Notes: a model not told the origin generated them from the sequence alone. 64,000 nucleotides of DNA from Oscillospiraceae bacterium (GCA_900176545.1 FWXP01000003.1:329528-393527); one strand, 5' to 3'; numbered from the stretch's first letter, positions 43,953-53,456 are shown. Translations and numbers: made by a program.

Positions 43953-44029
43953 GTTTGCGTAGCTCAGCAGGATAGAGCGTCCGCCTCCTAAGCGGAAGGC
44001 CAGCGGTTCGAATCCGCTCGCGAACACCA
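43953..44029 (+). tRNA. tRNA-Arg, anticodon CCU
   Basis: The acceptor stem GTTTGCG pairs with CGCGAAC (one G-T), the D arm AGCTCAGCAGGATAGAGC, the anticodon stem TCCGC/GCGGA holds loop CTCCTAA with CCT at 43987-43989, and the T arm contains GGTTCGAATCC. CCA is encoded at 44027-44029. It reads AGG, a common arginine codon in this genome. It is followed by its own terminator, into which a group II intron has inserted. Confidence 0.95.
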
Positions 44030-44034
44030 GGAAC

Positions 44035-44072
44035 AACAGGGGCTTAGAGAAATCTGAGCCCCTGTTTTCTTT
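44035..44072 (+). terminator. Terminator of tRNA-Arg
   Basis: A 10-bp stem (AACAGGGGCT 44035-44044 with AGCCCCTGTT 44057-44066) and TTTTCTTT. The group II intron begins directly at its end. Confidence 0.85.
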
Positions 44073-45909
44073 GTATGACGGGCATGTCCCGAACCTCGGG
44101 TGAAAATCCCGAGGGGCGTAGTTGCCGACGAACCTTAAAGCGACTTGCAAGGTTTGTATCGTGAGGTACAGGCGAGAAGAAGCAATAGCGAAACCGTGGC
44201 TCGACGGACAGAAACCTGATATTAAGGCGTATTGAGCGGATGAGATGGCAACGGGCATCAAAGTCCAAAAGGCAACCGTAACCTCAATGCGTAAATCAGG
44301 CGAGTAAACGGGGAAAGGTTCGGGGCTTATCCCGTGAGGTCTCACAGACGAAGCACGATCCGTAGTAACAACGAACTGTGAGAAGTCAGCAGAAGCCATA
44401 GTACCGAGTAATCGGGAAGGGTGGAACAATTTAACCGTGCGACGCAAATGTATGTCCTGAGGATATGCCCGACAGTGGTAGGATGAAACGTATATGAAAT
44501 CTGAACACACAACATAAGGCTGAGTCCGAGGGAGCGGAAAGGAGAAGAGCACACAAGGCAATGTCGGAGCTGCTCGATAAAATCTTACATAAGGACAATA
44601 TGAACGAAGCCTATAAAAGGGTCTGTGCCAATAAGGGTGCAGGCGGAGTTGATGGCGTCAGTACAGAGGAACTTGGTGAGTATATCAAGGCAAATTGGCC
44701 TACGATAAAAGAGCAGATACTACGAAGGGAATACAAGCCTCAACCCGTCAGACGGGTAGAAATACCCAAACCTAACGGAGGAAAGAGAAAACTTGGAATC
44801 CCTACAGCAATGGACAGAGTAATCCAGCAGGCAATAGTACAAGTGATAGGACCGATATGTGACCCGCATTTCTCGGAGTTCAGTTATGGCTTTCGTCCGA
44901 ACAGAAGCTGTGAGATGGCAATAAGAAAAGTCCTTGAATACTTAAATGAGGAGTACACGTGGATTGTGGATATAGACTTGGAGAAATTCTTCGACAACGT
45001 ACCACAAGACAGACTAATGAGCTACGTTCACATACTGATTAACGATGGAGACACGGAATCTCTGATACGCAAATATCTCAAGGCAGGTGTAATGACCCCG
45101 GAAGGATACGAGCAAACAGAAATGGGAACACCGCAGGGCGGCAACCTCTCACCATTACTTAGCAACATAATGCTGAATGAGCTGGACAAAGAACTTGAAA
45201 ACAGAGGACTGCACTTCGCAAGATATGCTGACGACTGCATAATTGCAGTAAAGAGCGAAGCAAGTGCAAAACGTGTGATGTACTCCATCACGTCTTGGAT
45301 AGAAAGGAAACTCGGTCTCAAGGTTATTGCGGAGAAGACTAAGATAGTCAGACCGACAAAAGTAAAATACCTTGGATTTGGATTCTACAAAGACCCCAAA
45401 ACACTTGAATGGAAGTGCAAACCGCATCAGGACTCGGTTGCTAAGTTTAAACGCAGACTCAAAGCCTTAACGCAAAGAAAGAACTCAATGAGATTGGGAA
45501 TTAGGATTAAAAAGATTAACCAAGTAACAAGAGGCTGGATAAATTACTTTGCGTTAGGAAATATGAAGATGGCAATATCTGACATTGACGCACATTTAAG
45601 GACAAGGCTTAGAACCATTATCTGGAAACAATGGAAGGTGCCGAGCAAGAGACAATGGGGACTCCAAAAACTCGGAGTATCCAAAGACTTAGCAAGACTG
45701 ACATCGTATTGTGGAGACAGATACCAATGGGTCGTGACCAAGACTTGTGTAAAGAGGGCGATCTCAAAAGAGGTGCTTGGCAGGGCAGGTCTTATCAGTT
45801 GCCTTGATTACTACAACGAGCGTCACGCTTTGAAGTTAAGTTGAACCGCCGTATGCCGAACGGCACGTACGGTGGTGTGAGAGGGGGATTAAATTCCTCC
45901 TACTCGATT
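44073..45909 (+). mobile_element. Group II intron, bacterial class C type, with maturase
   Basis: The element begins GTATG at 44073 directly after the tRNA terminator, the target preference of class C introns. About 490 bases of structured RNA (domains I-IV start) precede the maturase gene. Domain V is visible at 45842-45875 (GAACCGCCGTATGCC...GCACGTACGG), followed by a short domain VI hairpin with CCTACTCGAT at the 3' end. The element is about 1.84 kb and looks complete. Exact end bases are estimates to within a few positions. Confidence 0.8.
44561..45844 (+). CDS. ltrA: Group II intron reverse transcriptase/maturase
   Basis: A 427-residue protein that splices the intron RNA and copies it into new sites. 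The reverse transcriptase domain (~1-300) has FSYGFRPNRS, the primer grip region GTPQGGNLSPLLSN and the catalytic FARYADDCII. The maturase X domain follows (RGWINYF...). There is no H-N-H endonuclease domain, as expected for class C. The ATG at 44561 has GGAAAGGAGAAGAG upstream. It appears intact. Confidence 0.93.
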   Translation: MSELLDKILHKDNMNEAYKRVCANKGAGGVDGVSTEELGEYIKANWPTIKEQILRREYKPQPVRRVEIPKPNGGKRKLGIPTAMDRVIQQAIVQVIGPICDPHFSEFSYGFRPNRSCEMAIRKVLEYLNEEYTWIVDIDLEKFFDNVPQDRLMSYVHILINDGDTESLIRKYLKAGVMTPEGYEQTEMGTPQGGNLSPLLSNIMLNELDKELENRGLHFARYADDCIIAVKSEASAKRVMYSITSWIERKLGLKVIAEKTKIVRPTKVKYLGFGFYKDPKTLEWKCKPHQDSVAKFKRRLKALTQRKNSMRLGIRIKKINQVTRGWINYFALGNMKMAISDIDAHLRTRLRTIIWKQWKVPSKRQWGLQKLGVSKDLARLTSYCGDRYQWVVTKTCVKRAISKEVLGRAGLISCLDYYNERHALKLS

Positions 45910-45938
45910 GTTGAAAGTGGATACTAATGGATATAAAC

Positions 45939-45981
45939 AATATTGCTCAACAGGCAAGTACTATGCCGGTTGAGCAATATT
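45939..45981. repeat. Long perfect inverted repeat after the intron
   Basis: AATATTGCTCAAC (45939-45951) pairs perfectly with 45969-45981; after one mismatch, GGCA/TGCC extends the stem to a 7-base loop. T-runs are weak on both sides, so it may be the minus-strand terminator of the 46021 gene or a processed element. Confidence 0.6.
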
Positions 45982-46020
45982 CAGTTTATTTATCACATTC
46001 CCAACACTGATAAAGGGAAT

Positions 46021-46407
46021 TCAGCCCCATGGACCACAACTATAGCTTACGGATTCCACTGTCCCGTCAGGGGCAAGATCCATCCAATAGTCATAATAGC
46101 CTATTTCATAATAAGCCCAACCCGGTCTTCTTTCTGCGGGGCCGTAGATCTTCTCAACAAAATCTATGTTGTGGCCGACAATAAGCCAATCGTTATATCG
46201 TAGGTCTGTGTAATGCGAAGCGCTAAAGAGCACATGAACAGTTCCGAACAAGAGAAGGGCGATAACGCAAGTAGCAACCTTTTTTGCAGCCTTATTCTTA
46301 AGGGTCTTAACAATAAGCACAACGCTGCTTACTGTAAGTGCGATCACGTACAATATTCCTATTCCATATATAAACAAGATCATGAAGAATGCATGTCCCA
46401 TAATCAA
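46021..46407 (-). CDS. Small membrane protein of unknown function
   Basis: A 128-residue protein with two membrane helices (~8-34 and ~42-62) and an extracytoplasmic tail rich in tyrosine and tryptophan (WAYYEIGYYDYWMDL). CGGAGG lies upstream; the start may be TTG 46407 or the ATG two codons later. No family recognised. It stands alone, facing the intron. Confidence 0.6.
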   Translation of the reverse strand: MIMGHAFFMILFIYGIGILYVIALTVSSVVLIVKTLKNKAAKKVATCVIALLLFGTVHVLFSASHYTDLRYNDWLIVGHNIDFVEKIYGPAERRPGWAYYEIGYYDYWMDLAPDGTVESVSYSCGPWG

Positions 46408-46559
46408 ATAAACCTCCGAATGGACTTATGCTACCATTGTCAGGATCTCATTTTGAGGAATTAATGCGGTAATGGTCAGGTCGTTTTCGGGTCTCGCGGA
46501 TCAGGATATGATTCGGAACGTTCTTCTACTGAGGCTTAATGTTAGAGATCGGTTGAGAA

Positions 46560-46568
46560 TGATATAAT
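46560..46568 (+). promoter_or_regulatory. Extended -10 promoter for the DinB-like gene
   Basis: TGATATAAT at 46560-46568, giving a leader of about 75 nt before the ATG at 46652. No other signal was seen in the 46408-46651 gap. Confidence 0.45.
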
Positions 46569-46651
46569 CGTTAAGAAATGTCGGTTTCCGCTCCTTTGCA
46601 GAAGATGAGGATCGACCGTCGCAGATCATTGGTGAAAGAGAGAATATCCTT

Positions 46652-47368
46652 ATGAACAAAGATGCCATGTTTTCGGAGATAAATGCCAAGTACGATGAAC
46701 TAAAGCTCGCACTGGAGGGAGAAGACCTCGACAAGATAAAGATACTTACTCTTGAGCTTCACGCGCTGGTACATCCGCGTGAGATATCCGGAAGATCCGA
46801 GGAGACGATAGCAGACTTTGTACTGAACTATATGATGGATGGAAATAAGGATGAGATCGTTCCCCGCGAGACATGGGATACGGATCTTAAGTACGCAGGC
46901 TCCAAGGAAGTTCCCATGTGCTGGCAGTTCTGGCATATATACAGGATCGAAGATCTTGTAAGTAACATATTGATGGCAAACGGTAAGCAGATCTTCAACG
47001 AAGACTGGCAAAGAAGGATCGGATCGTCCATAACCGATACCGGTAATGCCTTAGAGCCCGATGAGCTCGTAAGCTGGGCAAAGGGGATCGACGCAGCAGA
47101 ACTTCGTAATTACATCATAGAGGTAGGTAAGAACACCAGACGTATCCTCTCAGACCTTACCTTGGAGCAGATCAAGTCCATGGTCCCCGAGGAGTGGGTG
47201 ATGAGGATCCTGGAAGAGGGCGGCGTTACTACGGACTTCCGTTCCGTATGGCTTCTTGTATTCTGGGGAAGGCTTACCATAGGCGGAATGATATTGACTC
47301 CCATGACTTCACATCACATGATGCATCTTCCTACGAGTGTCGAGAAGATCCTGGAGCACGGATGCTGA
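46652..47368 (+). CDS. DinB-like four-helix protein
   Basis: A 238-residue soluble protein. The helical pattern and the motif MTSHHMMHLPTSVEKIL near the end resemble the DinB/YfiT-like superfamily, whose members bind metals through histidines and include thiol-dependent transferases. HALVHP near residue 35 may supply the first histidine. The function of this member is unknown. A ribosome site is not strong (AGAGAG). Confidence 0.7.
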   Translation: MNKDAMFSEINAKYDELKLALEGEDLDKIKILTLELHALVHPREISGRSEETIADFVLNYMMDGNKDEIVPRETWDTDLKYAGSKEVPMCWQFWHIYRIEDLVSNILMANGKQIFNEDWQRRIGSSITDTGNALEPDELVSWAKGIDAAELRNYIIEVGKNTRRILSDLTLEQIKSMVPEEWVMRILEEGGVTTDFRSVWLLVFWGRLTIGGMILTPMTSHHMMHLPTSVEKILEHGC

Positions 47369-47447
47369 AGGGCGATATGTTAATAAGCGTTGCTTGCCGC
47401 AACGACATGTTGAGATGTAGTGTTGCTTCGAAAGGAGCAAGCTATAC

Positions 47448-47957
47448 ATGTTGAGCGAGAATATTAAGTCAGTAAGGATATCTAAGGGTTTGTCCCAGGA
47501 GGAACTTGCGATAAAGCTCAATGTTGTCCGCCAGACCGTATCTAAGTGGGAGAGGGGACTGTCGGTCCCTGATTCGGAGATGCTCATCTCTATATCCGAA
47601 GTCTTAGAGACTCCGGTCAGCGTTCTTCTGGGTGAGACTATCAAGGAAAATGATCCGGAGGATCTTAAAGCGATATCCGAAAAGCTGGAGGTTATAAATC
47701 TTCAGCTTGCAAGGCAGAATGCTTCGAGGCGCAGAGTGCTTCATTGGGGCTTCATCTTGATGAGTGCTCTTATCGTACTGATATTCATAATTATAGTTAT
47801 AGGAGGGAGCCCTTATCAGGACTGGGATCTTTCAGATCCTGAGCTCGCCGTGGCGGGAACCTTCATGCACGCCTTTGAATTCGTATATGTGAGGATTGCT
47901 CCTTTTGCCTTGATAGGAACCTTGGTAGGTGCCATTTTGACACGAAGAAGAGATTGA
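47448..47957 (+). CDS. XRE-family regulator with C-terminal membrane helices
   Basis: A 169-residue protein. The N-terminal helix-turn-helix (residues ~1-65: SKGLSQEELAIKLNVVRQTVSKWERG) is followed by a coil and two membrane helices (~100-120 and ~140-162). Membrane-bound XRE proteins of this layout are common in Clostridia and often autoregulate. GAAAGGAGC precedes the ATG. The next small membrane gene may be its partner. Confidence 0.85.
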   Translation: MLSENIKSVRISKGLSQEELAIKLNVVRQTVSKWERGLSVPDSEMLISISEVLETPVSVLLGETIKENDPEDLKAISEKLEVINLQLARQNASRRRVLHWGFILMSALIVLIFIIIVIGGSPYQDWDLSDPELAVAGTFMHAFEFVYVRIAPFALIGTLVGAILTRRRD

Positions 47958-48045
47958 CTAATCTTGGATTATTGACAACGAGTTCCCCAATTTATAGAAT
48001 AGTGTAAAAATACATTATATGTGTAATGGTAAAGAGGGGATTTAT

Positions 48046-48402
48046 ATGAAGAACGAATTAAGCTATATAGACAGTTATAACGACAGCAACGGTATCAAGG
48101 CCGGTATCACCTCTGCAGTGTTCGCAGCAGTCGGGATAGCACTCATGATCGCGCCGTTCTTAGGATCTTATCTTTCTGCTGCGTCCGAGACCTTAGACTT
48201 ATGGTTCTTTGCTCCGCTGTTTCTGATATTCGGAGCCGTTATAGGCAAGATGGGCTCTATCTTCACAGGGGAACTTGACGGAAAGATGCTGTCACGCAGA
48301 TTTTGCAAGTGGATGACAGTGCTTAGTATCTCGCTTATAGTGATTCATGTTCTCGTCACCGCTTTATGTATCGTTATACTCGTGCTCAACGGAGGAAGAT
48401 AA
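48046..48402 (+). CDS. Small membrane protein of unknown function
   Basis: A 118-residue protein with three membrane helices (residues ~17-40, ~52-72 and ~90-115). I prefer ATG 48046, with AGAGGGGAT upstream, over ATG 48019. It lies 88 bases after the XRE gene and could be co-regulated. No family recognised. Confidence 0.65.
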   Translation: MKNELSYIDSYNDSNGIKAGITSAVFAAVGIALMIAPFLGSYLSAASETLDLWFFAPLFLIFGAVIGKMGSIFTGELDGKMLSRRFCKWMTVLSISLIVIHVLVTALCIVILVLNGGR

Positions 48403-48508
48403 GGGGCATGTGACTTGATCTTATATACATGCATTTCACCTCATTTCCCTTGCAAGGATCGGACATTATATGTGTTATAATTAATAAAAACGCAATCGGA
48501 GGTGACTT

Positions 48509-48940
48509 ATGACTGTAAAGCAGATCAATGTCTTTCTCGAGAATGAATCCGGAAGGCTCGCTGAAGTAGCAGCTGCCCTTGCCAAGAACAAGATCGATAT
48601 CAGAGCTGTATATGTTGCTGATACTACGGATTACGGTATCCTCAGGATGCTCGTCAATCAGCCCGATGAGGCACAGATCGTTCTTCAGAATCTCGGTTTT
48701 ACAGTAAGTCAGACTCCCGTTATCGCAGTAGCGATACCCGATACTCCCGGAACTTTGGATAAGGTTCTTCAGATATTGTCTTCAAATGATATATCTCTTG
48801 AATATCTCTATGCATTCGTAGGAAGAGCTTCCGCTGATGCCGTAGTCGTCATAAGAGTCGACGATAACAAAAAGACATTAGAGGTATTCGACAAGGCAGG
48901 AGTAAAGGTGTTGGATGACAAGGAGGTTTACGGTATCTGA
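48509..48940 (+). CDS. Tandem ACT-domain protein
   Basis: A 143-residue protein made of two ACT domains (NVFLENESGRLAEVAAAL and VAIPDTPGTLDKVLQIL). ACT domains bind amino acids and regulate enzymes. Proteins of this exact type often sit beside phenylacetate-CoA ligase, which is not seen here; instead the next gene, overlapping by one base, is a methionine gamma-lyase-like enzyme. TATAAT and CGGAGGTG precede it. Confidence 0.88.
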   Translation: MTVKQINVFLENESGRLAEVAAALAKNKIDIRAVYVADTTDYGILRMLVNQPDEAQIVLQNLGFTVSQTPVIAVAIPDTPGTLDKVLQILSSNDISLEYLYAFVGRASADAVVVIRVDDNKKTLEVFDKAGVKVLDDKEVYGI

Positions 48941-50199
48941 TGTCTTTATCACCCTATACTCTTTATGGTGTTAGTGAAGAGACGGCTTCGTTGGCAAAGG
49001 CAGCTGACGAGGCTGTTTCATCTGTATACGACAGGATAGATGAGGTCAAGACCTTTAATCAGCTTCGTATACTTGAAGTATTCAGGAAGCATAAGTTCTC
49101 GGAGGTGCATTTCGGAAGCACTACGGGATACGGTTATGACGATATTGGAAGAGAGAAGCTCGAGGCGATGTTTGCTGAGATCTTCGGAGCAGAGGCAGGC
49201 TATGTCAGGATGCAGATAAGTTCCGGTACGCAGGCTATCTCTTCCATGCTCTACGGTCTTCTTCGTCCGGGGGATGGACTTCTCTCGGTTACGGGCAGAC
49301 CTTACGATACTCTCGCATCTACGATAGGACTTACAGAAGAGACCTACGACGGTTCTCTTCTGAACTTCGGTATCACATACGATGAGGTTGAGCTTGGAAG
49401 TGACGGTACGCCTGACCTTGAAGCTATAAGGAGCAAGATCTCCGACAAGACGAAGGTCGTATTCATCCAGAAGTCCAGAGGATATACGGGAAGAAGAGCG
49501 CTTCTTTGTGAAGACATAAAGGCTGTTGCAGATCTGGTCAAGTCAGTAAGAAGTGACATCATAGTAGCGGTAGATAACTGCTACGGAGAGTTTACCGAGA
49601 AGCAGGAACCCTGTGCAGTCGGTGCAGATATATGTGCAGGTTCCCTTATCAAGAATCCCGGTGGCGGAATATGCACCACGGGCGGTTATGTTGTCGGCAG
49701 GAAGGATCTTGTCGAGAAGGTAGCTCAGAGGATCACGGCTCCCGGCCTCGGAAGTCATGTCGGTCCTACTCTCGGATTCAACAGCCGGATCGCTCAGGGA
49801 ATATTCATGGCTCCCCATGTAGTGGCAGAATGCCTCAAGGGTGCTGTGTTCGCAGCTAAGATGTTTGAGATGTCAGGTCTTTCTACTTCACCTTCAAGTG
49901 AAGAGGTAAGAGGTGATATCGTTCAGACGATCACTTTTAATGACGATAAGAAGCTCGTAGATTTCTGCGGTAAGATCCAGGCATGTTCGCCTGTTGATTC
50001 CTTTGTTACGCCTGAGCCCTGGGCTATGCCCGGATATGAGGATCAGGTGGTTATGGCCGCAGGTACCTTTGTACAGGGTGCTACTACGGAGCTGTCATGT
50101 GACGGACCTGTCAAGCCTCCTTATATCGCATATATGCAGGGAGGTCTTGTACGCGAGCAGGCAAGGCTCGCAGTCATGTTGGCATTGTCCGATTCTTGA
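48940..50199 (+). CDS. Methionine gamma-lyase-family PLP enzyme (aluminium-resistance/YnbB type)
   Basis: A 419-residue PLP enzyme distantly related to cystathionine lyases. Landmarks are GSTTGYGYDDIGREKLE, ISSGTQAISSMLYGLLRPGD and the PLP lysine K238 in AGSLIKNPGGGI. Despite its name, the natural substrate of this family is not established. The ATG overlaps the ACT gene stop, so an amino-acid-sensing ACT protein and this enzyme are translated together. Confidence 0.9.
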   Translation: MSLSPYTLYGVSEETASLAKAADEAVSSVYDRIDEVKTFNQLRILEVFRKHKFSEVHFGSTTGYGYDDIGREKLEAMFAEIFGAEAGYVRMQISSGTQAISSMLYGLLRPGDGLLSVTGRPYDTLASTIGLTEETYDGSLLNFGITYDEVELGSDGTPDLEAIRSKISDKTKVVFIQKSRGYTGRRALLCEDIKAVADLVKSVRSDIIVAVDNCYGEFTEKQEPCAVGADICAGSLIKNPGGGICTTGGYVVGRKDLVEKVAQRITAPGLGSHVGPTLGFNSRIAQGIFMAPHVVAECLKGAVFAAKMFEMSGLSTSPSSEEVRGDIVQTITFNDDKKLVDFCGKIQACSPVDSFVTPEPWAMPGYEDQVVMAAGTFVQGATTELSCDGPVKPPYIAYMQGGLVREQARLAVMLALSDS

Positions 50200-50218
50200 T
50201 CGTTGACAGGAGAAGGGA

Positions 50219-52012
50219 ATGGAAGGTAAAGAAGACAAGCAGTGGTTCAATAAGGATGAGGGTGACTCCCGCAAGAAGCAGGGGGCTGCTTCCCGTCCGG
50301 CGAATCAGCAGCATAAGAGAAAGAATCAATCCAAGAATATCGCCAAGAGGCGTCGTGAGTTCGATAAGAGCAAGGCTCCGGGTCCCGTAGGAGGTAAGAA
50401 AGCTCCTGAGATGAAGACACAGGCTCCTTCGGGTAAGCACGTAAGGAAGAATGTTCCTTCCTCCGGAAAGCCTGCCCCCTTGAAGGATCAAAGACCCGCC
50501 ACTAAGAAGCAGGGTACTCCTGCTCCTGCCGGAAGTCCTAAGCCGGGTGCCCCTAAGCAGTCCCCTTCAGCCAAGAAGCCTGTCTCCAAGAAGAAGTTCA
50601 AGCTCGCTAAGCTCAAGGGAAAGAAGAACAAGGATACCAAGAACATAAAGAAGGATACGAAGGCTAAGAATGCGGCTTCCGATACAACAGTAGTCATCGT
50701 GCCTCCCGTAGATACATATAAGGAAGGAAAGAAGAAGAGAGCTAAGAAGGCTAATCTTCGAAATGGTATCGTATCGTTCCTTCTTATCATCATGGCTGTT
50801 ACGGTATTGATGTTTGTCGTACATCACCTCTTCAACTATATTGCAGTCAAGCCTCAGCTCAGCTTTATCTCCGAGGGCTCGATAGAGCATACTATCGGTG
50901 CCCGCGCGATCATAGTAAGAAAAGAGGAAGTGATCGCTTCAGGCGTATCAGGTGACCTGGTAACACAGGCTGCAGAGGGAAGCCGTGTGGCTAAGGATCA
51001 GAGCATCGCACTCGTAGTTCCCGACGGAATGCAGTCTACGGTAGATAATCTCCGTAATACACAGTCACAGATATCAGACGTCCAGCAGGAGCTCATTGAA
51101 AACGGCGAGGCCGATGGCGCCAGCGCTATCTATACTGAGATCAACGGCAGTGTAGAGCCGATCATCGATATGATGAGGACAGATGCCATGAACGGTAATA
51201 TCAGTGATATGTCATCCTATTCATCTTCAATAACGGTACTTCTGAGTCAGAGGGAATCCGAATTGTCAGAACTTGATTTTGATGATGAGAGACTCAGCGT
51301 ATTAAGATCGACTGCACAGTCCTATGAGGATCAGCTGGAGAGCAGTTCTGCGAGAATAAGAGCCAGCAAGCCCGGCATCATATCCTTTAAGTTAGACGGT
51401 CAGGAAGATGAGCTCAGCTTTGACATGCTCCTGTCCGCGGACCCTTCCGAGATAAGGGAGAGGATCAATACATCCACAGGTATCATCACATCAGATCTTT
51501 TTATCGATCCCGGAGAAGCGGTAGCCAGGATAGCAAGTAATGAGAAGCAGTATATCGCTTGTTTCCTGAGCGGAAGCAATGCTACGCCTGCTGCATTCGA
51601 AGTCGGATCGCTTCATACTATCAATGTCGGATCCGAGGGCATCAGTATAGGTAAATGTAAGGTAGAGCGCGTAGAGTCTACGAATGACGGTCTTCTTGTA
51701 GTATTCAGTACCACCAGATATGTCGAGGAGCTTCTTGATCTTCGTACGGTGGATATCGAGGTCGTTATCAATGAATCAGTCGGACTTCGCGTACCTGTCG
51801 GATGTTTGGTGAACCCTGACTACAACAGACAGGTTGCTACTATATATGTTAATAACGAAGGTTTTGCAGATGAGGTTGATGTCCTTATCGTGGACAGTGA
51901 CAGAGAGTTCGCGATCATCCAGCCTATCGGTGACAGCACTGTTCCCAATATGCAGACTGTAATAATCACCAACCCGTCATCTATCAAACCGGGAGAGAAG
52001 GTCGAGAATTGA
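50219..52012 (+). CDS. HlyD-like membrane-fusion protein with a basic N-terminal region
   Basis: A 597-residue protein. Residues ~1-175 are very rich in Lys, Pro and Ala and probably disordered and cytoplasmic. A single membrane helix (~183-205) leads to an extracellular part with the biotinyl-lipoyl-like fold of HlyD adaptors (IGARAIIVRKEEVIASGVSGDLV) and a coiled segment. In Clostridia this gene commonly stands between the lyase and yggS-sepF, as here, hinting at a cell-envelope or division role. No transporter is adjacent. Confidence 0.8.
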   Translation: MEGKEDKQWFNKDEGDSRKKQGAASRPANQQHKRKNQSKNIAKRRREFDKSKAPGPVGGKKAPEMKTQAPSGKHVRKNVPSSGKPAPLKDQRPATKKQGTPAPAGSPKPGAPKQSPSAKKPVSKKKFKLAKLKGKKNKDTKNIKKDTKAKNAASDTTVVIVPPVDTYKEGKKKRAKKANLRNGIVSFLLIIMAVTVLMFVVHHLFNYIAVKPQLSFISEGSIEHTIGARAIIVRKEEVIASGVSGDLVTQAAEGSRVAKDQSIALVVPDGMQSTVDNLRNTQSQISDVQQELIENGEADGASAIYTEINGSVEPIIDMMRTDAMNGNISDMSSYSSSITVLLSQRESELSELDFDDERLSVLRSTAQSYEDQLESSSARIRASKPGIISFKLDGQEDELSFDMLLSADPSEIRERINTSTGIITSDLFIDPGEAVARIASNEKQYIACFLSGSNATPAAFEVGSLHTINVGSEGISIGKCKVERVESTNDGLLVVFSTTRYVEELLDLRTVDIEVVINESVGLRVPVGCLVNPDYNRQVATIYVNNEGFADEVDVLIVDSDREFAIIQPIGDSTVPNMQTVIITNPSSIKPGEKVEN

Positions 52013-52749
52013 TGGATTACGATTTTGATGAAGATCTTAAGTCTTTATTAAAGGAAAGAGCAGATAAGGTTCGAGAGAATATCGCAAGTGCATGCAAGGC
52101 TTCAGGAAGAGAAGCATCAGATGTTACTCTTATCGGAGTATCAAAGATGTTCCCTGTAGAATATGCTGAAGCTGCTTTCTTAGGAGGTATCGATAACCTC
52201 GGTGAGAATAAGGTACAGGAGATGGTACCTAAGATCGAGCGCTTTGAACAGCTGGATCTTCATGCCAAGTGGCACCTTATCGGAACTTTGCAGAAGAATA
52301 AGGTCAAGTACATTATCGGTAAGACCCATCTTATCCATTCAGTCAATACGGTAGAGCTCGCCGCTGAGATCTCAAAGAGATCGGAAGCTGCGGGAATAGT
52401 AAGTGATATCCTTCTTCAGGTCAATGTATCGGGAGAAGAGAGCAAGCACGGATTCTCCCCTGATGAAGTCTCTTCTGTAACAGAGGCGATCAATGCAATG
52501 AACGGTGTCAGGGCAAGAGGTCTTATGACCATGGCCCCCATACAGTCATATGACGGCGAAGCACGTCCGGTTTTCTCTAAGACACGTGAGATCTTCGAGG
52601 GATTGAGAAGTCAGGTAAAGGATAAAGAGACATGGGATACATTGTCCATGGGTATGAGTCAGGACTATGTCCACGCCGTTGCAGAAGGCAGTACTTATGT
52701 CAGGATAGGCACTGATATCTTCGGCAAGAGAGATTACGGAAATAACTGA
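52012..52749 (+). CDS. yggS: YggS-family PLP homeostasis protein
   Basis: A 245-residue single-domain PLP-binding barrel protein that keeps free PLP low and has no known catalysis. The PLP lysine is K45 in IGVSKMFP; later marks are HLIGTLQKNK, RGLMTMAP and SMGMSQDYVHAVAEGSTYVRIGT. The ATG overlaps the preceding stop by one base; a TTG just before is an alternative. It precedes sepF, the normal Gram-positive order. Confidence 0.94.
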   Translation: MDYDFDEDLKSLLKERADKVRENIASACKASGREASDVTLIGVSKMFPVEYAEAAFLGGIDNLGENKVQEMVPKIERFEQLDLHAKWHLIGTLQKNKVKYIIGKTHLIHSVNTVELAAEISKRSEAAGIVSDILLQVNVSGEESKHGFSPDEVSSVTEAINAMNGVRARGLMTMAPIQSYDGEARPVFSKTREIFEGLRSQVKDKETWDTLSMGMSQDYVHAVAEGSTYVRIGTDIFGKRDYGNN

Positions 52750-52761
52750 TTTCATTACATC

Positions 52762-52789
52762 TGTAACATTGATATAAGTGAATGTTACA
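52762..52789 (+). terminator. Hairpin after yggS
   Basis: A perfect 9-bp stem TGTAACATT/AATGTTACA with a 10-base loop, then a mixed A/T-rich stretch. A weak terminator is possible. Confidence 0.45.
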
Positions 52790-52835
52790 GAAAAATTTCG
52801 CTTTTTTCCCTTTAATTACATGTGCCCAAATTTTC

Positions 52836-52864
52836 TTGATTATGTTCTGATGGATTAGTATATT
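52836..52864 (+). promoter_or_regulatory. Promoter of sepF
   Basis: TTGATT at 52836-52841, a 17-base spacer and TATATT at 52859-52864. It gives a leader of about 65 nt. Confidence 0.6.
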
Positions 52865-52935
52865 CTAACCATACTTTTTAAATGCCACGCGGGTTATGTG
52901 GACATAAACAAATTTATTAGGAGGACAACAAAAGT

Positions 52936-53430
52936 ATGGGCAAGTTTTCTGAATTCGTTAAGAAGCTTTATGATGTAGAGGAAGTATATGATGAGAACGA
53001 AGGATACTACGATGAGAACGAGTATTCCAACGACGGTTACTACAGCGATGAGTTCGCAGGTAATGATTCTTCTTACACATCTTACGAGGATGTTCCTTAT
53101 CAGGAAGAGGCAGCAGCTCCTGTAGCAGTAGCTACTCCCGTTGCACCTCAGGCTTCTGCAACAGTAATCATGCTTACACCTTATGACATCAGAACAAGTC
53201 AGATCGTTTGCGATCATATCCGTGAAGGACATATCGTTATCTGCAACCTTACACCTAACGCTAACAACCAGCGTGTAGTTGACTACATCTCCGGTGCTGT
53301 TTTTGCACTTGACGGAAAGATCGAGCCTACACCTGTTAAGACAACATTCGTTTGCACACCTAAGCACGTTGATCTTATCGTTGACGCAGCTGCAGGTGAG
53401 GAGTCCGGCACAAAGGTTTCCGCTCTCTGA
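52936..53430 (+). CDS. sepF: Cell division protein SepF
   Basis: A 164-residue protein that binds FtsZ and anchors it to the membrane. The N-terminal amphipathic membrane anchor (MGKFSEFVKKLYDVEE), an acidic Tyr-rich linker and the C-terminal SepF fold (IREGHIVICNLTP, RVVDYISGAVFALDG) are all visible. AGGAGG precedes the ATG. It has its own promoter and terminator. Confidence 0.93.
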   Translation: MGKFSEFVKKLYDVEEVYDENEGYYDENEYSNDGYYSDEFAGNDSSYTSYEDVPYQEEAAAPVAVATPVAPQASATVIMLTPYDIRTSQIVCDHIREGHIVICNLTPNANNQRVVDYISGAVFALDGKIEPTPVKTTFVCTPKHVDLIVDAAAGEESGTKVSAL

Positions 53431-53456
53431 TATCAAAGTTGAACTGATAGCAATGA

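Noticed and set aside
43911..44561. Long minus-strand open frame over the tRNA and intron 5' part
   Set aside because: It covers a tRNA, its terminator and structured intron RNA; no ribosome site; chance frame.
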